From assembly GCA_003132865.1 (NCBI GenBank), contig PKYZ01000196.1, forward strand, positions 1 to 10,529: 10,529 nt of DNA, in the 5' to 3' direction. A model generated the notes under the pieces. That model did not search any database. It saw only the letters and a list, made by a program, of their open reading frames with translations, and was not told the origin of the DNA. The position numbers were made by a program, and so were the translations under genes. The DNA comes from Bryobacterales bacterium (GTDB taxonomy: Bacteria; Acidobacteriota; Terriglobia; Bryobacterales; Bryobacteraceae). Below are positions 1-5,744 of this stretch, in pieces (positions within the stretch are counted from its first letter, which is position 1; each line of letters opens with the position of its first letter).

Positions 1-807
1 CCAGATTAGAGGAGCGAACTCACCCCGGGTGGCACGCTGACGAGCTATACAGCTTCTGCTCCCAGACAAACTGCGCGGACGGCGGTGCCCCCGACGCTGG
101 GCTCGTCCAAGTGGTTTTGGGCAGGGCGTTCCGGCCGCAATACCGCCGGTAATCTGCAAGCTTGATCCCTGCGTTCTGACACTCCACCGTCACGGCGCTG
201 TCGAATGCTTTAAGAATTTCCACCGCAGCGGCCGCCTCCTCACTCGTCGAGGGGCGCAACGGTCAGCAGTAAATGCGTCGTTCTGTTGGCAAGCCAGCGG
301 CGTACAGCCGATTCTCTCCAATACACCCTTCGCGTGAGGTCCATTTGAGGTCCAAGACCCGAAACACTTCGCGGTGATCGTGTTGTTTGCGAAGCACCCC
401 GGTCTACCGTATTGATTCCGCCAACCTTGGTAATCATGGTAGGCATGGGACGGTGAGGTGTTGGATAAATCGCTTGAAATGAGGCGTTGGGCCGCGCGGC
501 AACTCCGGTATCGAAGCGATGCTGCCGGCGCGGAATGGTTTTGTAGGTTTTGTAGGTGCCGTCTGGGGAGGATTTCAGACCCAGAAGACTCGATCGGCGG
601 CGGTCGGCTTCGGCCGCTTCACTTGAGCGATGCAGAACACGCTGTGCTGAGCGAGGATCTTAAGTTGGAGGGCAGCAAGGCTGCGGAGCGACCCAAATAG
701 GGACGCGAACAGCGCCGGGAAAATGCCAGTGGGCGAGAATCGACGGAACAAGGAAAGCGCTCACAATTGTTGATTCGGGTTGAAAGCCGCCGGCACAAGA
801 TAGCGGT
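1..807. other. Region with no supportable gene
   Basis: I see no convincing gene in this stretch. The open frames present (minus 20-259, minus 240-446, plus 458-700) are 68 to 80 codons long. They show no recognisable domain, and their composition looks like chance translation of GC-rich DNA. The minus frame at 240-446 contains a WRES-A-V-RRWLA pattern that loosely resembles the end of AlpA-type excisionase HTH proteins, but the rest does not fit. The stretch lies downstream of the minus-strand fuconate dehydratase gene. I found no clear T-tailed terminator hairpin between 700 and 807. It may be intergenic DNA or old debris from a mobile element or gene. Confidence 0.6.
539..556. repeat. Short 9-bp tandem duplication
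   Basis: TTTTGTAGG occurs twice head to tail (539-547 and 548-556). It is a perfect two-copy tandem repeat inside the gene-poor left end. It probably arose by replication slippage, and no function can be assigned. Confidence 0.7.
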
Positions 808-2067
808 TCAGACGCGGGCAGATACGGAGGAGTCTGCTTTGAGGTCGCAGGAGATCCCGGGCGTCTGCGGCGCGCCGTACACGCCGCCGTTCACGCACGC
901 GGGATGAGTGAAATATTCCCGCAGGTGGGGAATGTGCTCCAGGAAGACCACCTCGTGACCGAGCGCCACGTGATTGAACAGCACCAGGTGCTGATGGATC
1001 TGCCCCATGTCGCCCACGTGCGGCACCACCGGCAGGCCGAACTTGCGAGCCAGCAGGCTCACGGTAAGGAATTCCGAAATGCCCGCCAGGCGCGTGCAGT
1101 CGGCCTGAACGAAGTGGACCGCGCCGGCCTGGATGAAGTTCTTGAAAAGCACGCGGTTCGGTACGTGTTCTCCAAGCGCGATGCGTAGCGGCGCGATCTC
1201 GCGCGCGAGGGCGCGGTGCGCTTCCACGTCATCCGGGTGCGTGGGCTCCTCGATCCAGTACGGGTCAACGGCGGACAACGCCTGGCACATGTGCCGAGCC
1301 TCCCGGAGGCTCCACTGCTGGTTAGCGTCGAACATTAGCCGGCAGTCCGGCCCGGCGATCTCGCGCAGCATGGTCGCGCGCCGCAGGTCGCGCTCGGGTT
1401 CTCTCGACCCTACCTTAAGCTTGAATGCGCGGAAGCCGGCGGCGAGCGCCTGCTGGGCATTTGCGCGGACGCGCCTGTCGTCATACTGGAACCAGCCTAC
1501 CGAAGTGTCGTAGCCTGGGTAGCCGGAGAGCAGAACGCCTTCCCGCAGCGCGCGCGTAGGCAGGTGATCGCGCAGAAGCGCCAGCGCTTCCTCCCCGTTC
1601 AGAACGTCTTCTACGTAGCTGAGGTCGAGCAGTGCCAGGACTTGTTGTGGTTGGAGGTCCAGCAGCAGGCGCCAGAGCGGAACCCCACGGGCCTTGGCCC
1701 ACAGGTCGAAACACGCATTCACGAGCGACGCCAGCGCCAGGTGGACCACTCCCTTGTGCGGTCCGAGCCAGCGCAAAGCCGGGTCGTCCGCCAGGCGGCG
1801 CGAAACCGTGCCGAACTCCGCCATCATTTCCTCGATCTCACGGCCAGCCAGCGAGCGGCCGAGCTGTTCGATAGCGTCGCACACCAAACGGTTGCCACGG
1901 CCCAGCGTGAGGGTGATGCCGCAGCCTTCGACCGTGGTATCGGTGCGCAAACGGGTGACCGCAAAGGCGTATTCGGCGCCGCTATGGATGACGTCCGACC
2001 CCGCGCCTTCATGCAACTGGTAACGCCGGTCCTGCGCTTCCACCTGCGTAATGGTGACTTGTCTCAT
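808..2067 (-). CDS. fucD: L-fuconate dehydratase, enolase superfamily
   Basis: The 419-residue product belongs to the mandelate-racemase-like enolase superfamily and matches the L-fuconate dehydratase family in length and motif order. That enzyme removes water from L-fuconate to give 2-keto-3-deoxy-L-fuconate in the cytoplasm, using Mg2+. Visible features are an N-terminal capping domain (about 1-150, with WLGPHKGVVHLA near 100 and DLWAKARGVPLW near 121) and the catalytic barrel. The barrel carries FKLKVG (K216, K218), the metal ligands D247 in FDANQ, E273/E274 in WIEEP and E300 in GEH, then D323 and H350 in VVPHVG as the His-Asp pair. The start at 2067 was chosen because enolase homology begins there and the ATG overlaps the upstream stop codon as ATGA. 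The open frame extends to 2460, but that part is antisense-like shadow. No inactivating change is visible. A closely related acid-sugar dehydratase with another substrate remains possible. Confidence 0.87.
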   Translation of the reverse strand: MRQVTITQVEAQDRRYQLHEGAGSDVIHSGAEYAFAVTRLRTDTTVEGCGITLTLGRGNRLVCDAIEQLGRSLAGREIEEMMAEFGTVSRRLADDPALRWLGPHKGVVHLALASLVNACFDLWAKARGVPLWRLLLDLQPQQVLALLDLSYVEDVLNGEEALALLRDHLPTRALREGVLLSGYPGYDTSVGWFQYDDRRVRANAQQALAAGFRAFKLKVGSREPERDLRRATMLREIAGPDCRLMFDANQQWSLREARHMCQALSAVDPYWIEEPTHPDDVEAHRALAREIAPLRIALGEHVPNRVLFKNFIQAGAVHFVQADCTRLAGISEFLTVSLLARKFGLPVVPHVGDMGQIHQHLVLFNHVALGHEVVFLEHIPHLREYFTHPACVNGGVYGAPQTPGISCDLKADSSVSARV

Positions 2068-2627
2068 CGCCGATACGCCAGTTCCGCCCCGCCGCTCACT
2101 GGTAGGATCCAGCCGGTGATGAAGCGCGCCCGGTGGGTGAGAAGGAACACTGCGGCGTCCCCGATCACGTCGCTGCGCGGGCAGTAGCCCAGCGCGTGAA
2201 TCTGGTCCAGGTACATGCTGGCGGTGTTGAGGATGGCTCCGCGGCTCTGTTTGAGCGCCGGCAAGGCCGCGCGGACGGTCCAGAAGACGCTCTTGAGGTT
2301 GACGGCCGGCAGTCGTCCCCATTCTGCCTCGGTGGGGCCGTCGAGCGGCTTCGCGGGTGCCGCAATGCCGGCCTTGTTGTGCACCGCACCGATGCGGCCA
2401 ACGCGATCGAGCGCCGCGGCGACGGCACGCTCGACCGCGGCCCAGTCGGACATATCGCATGCCACCGCAAGAGTCTCACCCCGAAGTTCCGCGGCGGTAG
2501 CCTCGGCCTTCGGAGCATCGATATCGACCACTCCTAGCGACGCACGTTCCCACGCGCAGGCCGGGGCGCACTTGCGGACAATCCCGCTGGCCCCGCCGGT
2601 CAGGAACACCACTTTATTTTGCAGCAT
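2064..2627 (-). pseudogene. Short-chain dehydrogenase with internal deletion (no YxxxK)
   Basis: The product is a classical SDR in outline but has only 187 residues, against about 250 for the family. It has a Rossmann start (LTGGASGI at 9-16), an acidic residue after the second strand (VVDID), a degraded NNAG motif (HNKAG, 83-87), the VNLKSVF helix (109-115) and the end-of-domain motif DAAVFLL..RARFITG (157-171). Between ILNTASMY (132-139) and LDQIHALG (140-147) about 60 residues are missing. These are the catalytic Tyr-x3-Lys, the helix after it and the PG segment. The third glycine of the cofactor loop is also changed (GIV instead of GIG). The deletion is in frame, so translation still reaches the ATGA overlap with fucD. 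An intact version in this pathway would oxidise L-fucose or 2-keto-3-deoxy-L-fuconate with NAD(P). As it stands catalysis is very unlikely. An assembly artefact is an alternative explanation. Confidence 0.82.
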
Positions 2628-3762
2628 GGCTCACGCACCTGGCAATCCGCGCTTCAATGTTCGCTAGCGCATCGGGGATGGGGACCTCGCCCGTCATGGC
2701 GGCCCGCACGGTGCGCCAGAGGATATCTTCAATTTCGGGGTAGTACGAGAGCTTGGGAGGGATGATCAGGTCGGACCCGATGGAGCGGTCGAGCAGCGCC
2801 AGGCGCTCGGCATCGACGCCCGCGGCCTCCCGCCGCCGTTTCTCCATGACCGAACGTCTCACCGGAACCGCACCATGGCGGGCTTCCAGCGCCTGCTGTT
2901 CCGGCGCCGTCAGGAAGCACAGCAGCGCGCGCGCATCCTCCTTTTCCATGCCGGTGCGCGTGAGGGCGAAGGTATGGGATCCGGCATAGCAGCAGACGCG
3001 GCCGCTCGGGCCGGCCGGCATCCGCGCCACGCGAAAGCGATCCCGCACAGCGGAGCCCGCACTGCGATAAGAGCCGTAATAACCTGGCCAGTCCGGCACC
3101 ATCGCGGCCCCGCCATCGCGGAAACACCGGTGCACTTCGTCGTAATGCCAGCCGGCCAACGCTCCCGGCGCCGCCCCGCTAGCGTATAGCTCGCGCAGCA
3201 CGCCAAGCGCCCAACGCCCGCCTTCGTTATTGACCTCGGCCACTTGCGACTGCGGAAACACCCGCGCCCCGGCGGCCTCCGCCAGCTCGAAGAACGTGCC
3301 GAACAGGCCCGATTCGATGCCGGTGAACACGAAACCGTAAAACTGCGGCGGGCGGGTGAGGCGCCGGGCCAGCGCCACCAGTTCGTCCCAAGTGGCCGGC
3401 GGCGCGGCAACGAGGTCGGTGCGGTAGTGCAGCAGCCGCAAGTCGATGTTGCGCGGAATGCCGTACAGCGCGCCATCGATGGTCGCCAGGTCCAACAGCG
3501 AGGGGAAGAAGTCGGCGGTGTCGAAGCCTTCGAGTGGCGCCAGGAAGCGCCGCTGCGAGGGCGCGTATTTGGTGTGGGTGGCGACCAGGTCGTAGGGCAC
3601 CGGATCCAGCGCGGCGAGATGTGCGTTCAAGTCCGGATGCGTGCCGCGGAAACCGATCGCCACGGCGACGCCCGTCGAATGCTCGAATTCTGGGATGCGC
3701 TCGTATAGGCGGTCGTACATACCACCGGAAGTCAGGGCTACGCGCACCGTGCGTTCGGACAC
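2614..3762 (-). CDS. Family-1 sugar solute-binding protein without signal peptide
   Basis: The 382-residue product has the fold signature of ABC-transporter extracellular solute-binding proteins, family 1. It opens with an N-lobe strand (RVALTSGGMYDRL), followed by DGALYGIPRNIDLRLLHY (96-113), TWDELVALARRL (124-135), FRDGGAAMVPDWPGYY (214-229), AGSHTFALT (260-268), ARALLCFLTAPEQQ (277-290) and a C-terminal AMTGEVPIPDALANIEARI (355-373). These proteins normally bind oligosaccharides outside the membrane. Here the lobe begins at residue 5 with no signal peptide or lipobox. Upstream codons in this frame overlap the regulator gene and do not encode a hydrophobic segment. The GTG start at 3762 is supported by GGAGGAGG just upstream. 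The stop overlaps the SDR gene by 14 bases. No permease gene is in the window. It may work with a transporter elsewhere, or serve as a cytosolic sugar sensor; the latter is speculation. Confidence 0.8.
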   Translation of the reverse strand: MSERTVRVALTSGGMYDRLYERIPEFEHSTGVAVAIGFRGTHPDLNAHLAALDPVPYDLVATHTKYAPSQRRFLAPLEGFDTADFFPSLLDLATIDGALYGIPRNIDLRLLHYRTDLVAAPPATWDELVALARRLTRPPQFYGFVFTGIESGLFGTFFELAEAAGARVFPQSQVAEVNNEGGRWALGVLRELYASGAAPGALAGWHYDEVHRCFRDGGAAMVPDWPGYYGSYRSAGSAVRDRFRVARMPAGPSGRVCCYAGSHTFALTRTGMEKEDARALLCFLTAPEQQALEARHGAVPVRRSVMEKRRREAAGVDAERLALLDRSIGSDLIIPPKLSYYPEIEDILWRTVRAAMTGEVPIPDALANIEARIARCVSHAAK

Positions 3763-4330
3763 GTCAGGATTTCCTCCTCCGTTTGGGGCGCCGCCTCGGG
3801 CGCCCATACCGCTTGCGGCGATGCCACGAAGCGGCCGACACAGTGTCGTACGAACTGCCCGGCCACCGCAGGGCGGCTCTCGGGCATCAAATAGATCACT
3901 TCGCGGTGGGGCGGAAGATCGGCGCCCCAGCCGGTAGTGGTCTGCTGCGCTTCGTTCGTGCGCGCCAACGCGAACGTGAACAGGGGCCGGAGCAAACGCG
4001 CCAGCATGCCGGCCATCAGCGCGTTGCCGGAGGCTTGGGCGAGCGCGATGTGGAACTCCAGGTCGCTGCGGATCGGTTCGTTCACGTCCCCTCCTGCGGC
4101 AGCCACTTCCGTGCCCTCCAAGGTCGACTTCCAACGCCGCCAAGTCGGAGCGGGCCGCGGTTGTCAGTTGCGCCGCCATGCCTTCGAGCGCGCCGCGCAC
4201 CTCGTGGACGCGGCGATATGCTGCCCGGCATGGTTGGGCACGCGCGCGCTGGCCAGGACGGCAGCCGACCTTCAGCGATGGCTTCTTTCAGTTTTACTGC
4301 CAAATGCTCCTTCGCAGCACGTAGCGGTGT
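3738..4330 (-). pseudogene. GntR/FCD-family regulator, broken (HTH core lost, frameshifted)
   Basis: Pieces of a GntR-family repressor with an FCD ligand domain are spread over three minus-strand frames. Frame one (about 4330-4262) gives EHLAVKLKEAIAEGRLP, the first helix of the winged-helix domain. A second frame (about 4224-4120) gives AAYRRVHEVRGALEGMAAQL, the start of the FCD domain. A third (4118-3738) gives SDLEFHIALAQASGNALMAG and the rest of FCD to the stop. About 35-40 residues that should hold the recognition helix and wing are missing near 4260. A one-base shift near 4119 separates the two FCD parts. No plausible ATG or GTG start lies between the candidate promoter and the first helix. 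Intact FCD regulators bind sugar acids and control such catabolic operons. Here DNA binding should be lost. Sequencing or assembly error is the main alternative. Confidence 0.75.
3773..3780 (-). promoter_or_regulatory. Strong ribosome binding site deciding a GTG start
   Basis: On the minus strand GGAGGAGG at 3780-3773 lies 10 bases before the GTG at 3762. It lies within the end of the regulator reading frame (stop at 3738-3740). It supports the GTG as the true start of the solute-binding protein, because no ATG or longer homologous N-terminus exists in that frame. Confidence 0.7.
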
Positions 4331-4349
4331 GATTTGAGCGCCAAAGGTG

Positions 4350-4378
4350 CTTATATCACTTCTGTGTGGCCCGAGCAA
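4350..4378 (-). promoter_or_regulatory. Candidate promoter of the minus-strand operon
   Basis: On the minus strand TTGCTC (4378-4373) and TATAAG (4355-4350) are separated by 17 bases, which is ideal sigma-70-type spacing. The -10 element matches five of six consensus bases and the -35 matches TTG only. The site lies just before the first recognisable codons of the broken regulator, in the gap between the two divergent operons. It is a pattern match only, so confidence is low. Confidence 0.35.
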
Positions 4379-4560
4379 GGGCAATTGAGCGCTTTGTCAG
4401 CCAGCCAAAGTAGAAAAATGTCCCCTTCCCCTGGACGGAAAAGAGAAAAGGATGGCTTTGACCGGCAGGAGGGCACCCACCAGCGTGCGAAACGCGATTT
4501 AATCAGAGTTAGAGTTTTGGAGTTTGGAAGGCGCGCCGGGCGCCCTCTCTGGAGGTCGGC
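4379..4560. promoter_or_regulatory. Divergent intergenic region upstream of the plus-strand operon
   Basis: This gap separates the two divergent gene sets and must hold the control region of the plus-strand operon. No good -35/-10 pair for that strand was found; TTGACC at 4458-4463 has no matching -10. A GGCGC/GCGCC inverted repeat (4530-4544, 5-base loop) lies just before the ribosome binding site GGAGG (4551-4555), which is 5 bases from the ATG at 4561. The section at about 4403-4450 is AT-rich and purine-rich compared with its surroundings and contains AAAAATGTCCCC. Confidence 0.4.
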
Positions 4561-5727
4561 ATGAAGCGGTCCACCAACTGCTTGAGCAAGCTCGATCGGA
4601 TGCGGAAGACCCTGCGGCATCAGGAGGCAGACCGGGTGCCTGTCAGCGATTTCTTCTGGGGCAGCTTTCTACGCCGGTGGCGGGACGAACTCGGCTTGCC
4701 GGCGGACACCGATATCTATCGCTACTACGACCTCGATTGGATGAACGTGAATCCGAACCTGGATCCGCACATCAGGCCCTTCGAAATCCTGCGCGAGAAC
4801 GAACAGGAAGTGCTGGTGCGCACTGGATTCGAGGCGGTCATCCGCAAGCGGCTGGATTTGCCCATGCCTGCATTCCTCGAGTTCGATACTAACACGGTCG
4901 AGAAGATGGAAGCGTTCCAGTTCGACGACCCGTGGGACGAGCGCCGGTACTTCCGCGCCGGGGATGATCAGATCAACGGCGTCGGCGACGGTTTCAGCCG
5001 AAACACCGCGCCGTTTGTCGGCCGGATCGAGGAAGCATACTCCGATTTCCCCGTTTTTGGCGGAGTCCTGGAGGCGAACGAAATGCTCACGCGCCTCATT
5101 GGGCCCGAGAACAGCCTGCAGTGGATGGCGCTCGAGCCCGACGCCATGGGGCGCTTCATCGCGCGTATTTTCGAATTCTCGCTGGCGATTCTAAAGGCGC
5201 AGATCAAGGCCGCGGACGGAAAACTGGACGGCATGGTGATCTGGGGCGACGTGGCTTATAAGAAGGGGCTGCTCTTCTCCCCGGTTTTTTGGCGGAAGCA
5301 TTTCAAGCCCGGGGTCAAAGCGCTCGTCGACGAATGTCACAGCCACGACCTGCCGGTCATCTACCACGGCTGTGGAAACGTCAACAAGATCTTCGCCGAT
5401 TTCGCGGAGATCGGGGTGGACGCGTACAACCCGCTGGAGGCCAAGGCGGGCATGGACGTGATCGACCTGCGCCGGCGGTTCGGCCATCAGATTGGGTTTT
5501 GCGGCAATATGGACGTCCAACTGTGGGCCACCGGAACGCTCGATGAGATCAAAGCGGCGGCGCTGACCAAGCTGAATGCCGCAAAGGGCGGGGGGTTCAT
5601 CTTCCAATCCGATCACTCCGTTCCCAATGACATCTCCGGTGAGAAGTACGACTTTGTGGTTAAGTTGATCCGGGAGTGCGGGAAGTATCCGCTGCAACTG
5701 GGCGAGTATGATCTCGCCATGAGCTAA
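4561..5727 (+). CDS. URO-D-fold protein (uroporphyrinogen decarboxylase family, not HemE)
   Basis: This 388-residue cytoplasmic protein belongs to the uroporphyrinogen decarboxylase superfamily (Pfam URO-D), which also holds cobamide methyltransferases of the MtaA type. Supporting segments are RMRKTLRHQEADRVPV (13-28, family N-terminus), KKGLLFSPVFWRKHFKPGVK (234-253), YHGCGNVNKIFADFAEIGVD (268-287), the NPLEAKAGMD loop (290-299), GFCGNMDVQ (312-320) and GGGFIFQSDHSVP (343-355). The His-x-Cys of the methyltransferase zinc site is present (H269, C271). The third Cys ligand is not seen at the usual C-terminal place, where SDHSVP stands. The N-terminal arginine-rich substrate motif of true HemE is absent, so a haem-synthesis role is unlikely. 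The start has GGAGG 5 bases upstream. It heads an operon with two exported glycoside-hydrolase-like genes 17 bases downstream. The reaction and substrate are unknown. Confidence 0.82.
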   Translation: MKRSTNCLSKLDRMRKTLRHQEADRVPVSDFFWGSFLRRWRDELGLPADTDIYRYYDLDWMNVNPNLDPHIRPFEILRENEQEVLVRTGFEAVIRKRLDLPMPAFLEFDTNTVEKMEAFQFDDPWDERRYFRAGDDQINGVGDGFSRNTAPFVGRIEEAYSDFPVFGGVLEANEMLTRLIGPENSLQWMALEPDAMGRFIARIFEFSLAILKAQIKAADGKLDGMVIWGDVAYKKGLLFSPVFWRKHFKPGVKALVDECHSHDLPVIYHGCGNVNKIFADFAEIGVDAYNPLEAKAGMDVIDLRRRFGHQIGFCGNMDVQLWATGTLDEIKAAALTKLNAAKGGGFIFQSDHSVPNDISGEKYDFVVKLIRECGKYPLQLGEYDLAMS

Positions 5728-5744
5728 GAAACGGAAGGAGAACC

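Noticed and set aside
240..446. Minus-strand 68-codon frame with an AlpA-like WRESAVRRWLA pattern
   Set aside because: Only about 15 residues resemble an excisionase C-terminus; the rest does not form an HTH and no phage or integrase gene is nearby.
458..700. Plus-strand 80-codon frame
   Set aside because: No similarity recognised, no clear Shine-Dalgarno, composition like random translation; left within the unassigned region.
1564..2187. Long plus-strand open frame of 207 codons
   Set aside because: It is antisense to fucD and the SDR remnant, with no domain; GC-rich codon use opens such shadow frames.
2068..2460. Extension of the fuconate dehydratase frame upstream to 2460
   Set aside because: The extra 131 codons are Arg/Gly/His-rich out-of-frame translation of the SDR gene, and enolase-family homology starts exactly at the ATG at 2067.
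3534..4337. Plus-strand open frame of 267 codons
   Set aside because: It lies antisense to the regulator and solute-binding protein; Arg/Pro/Gly-rich low-complexity translation with no recognisable domain.
4561..5727. True uroporphyrinogen decarboxylase (HemE) for haem synthesis
   Set aside because: The N-terminal RQAGRY-type substrate motif is missing and the neighbours are glycan-related, not haem genes.
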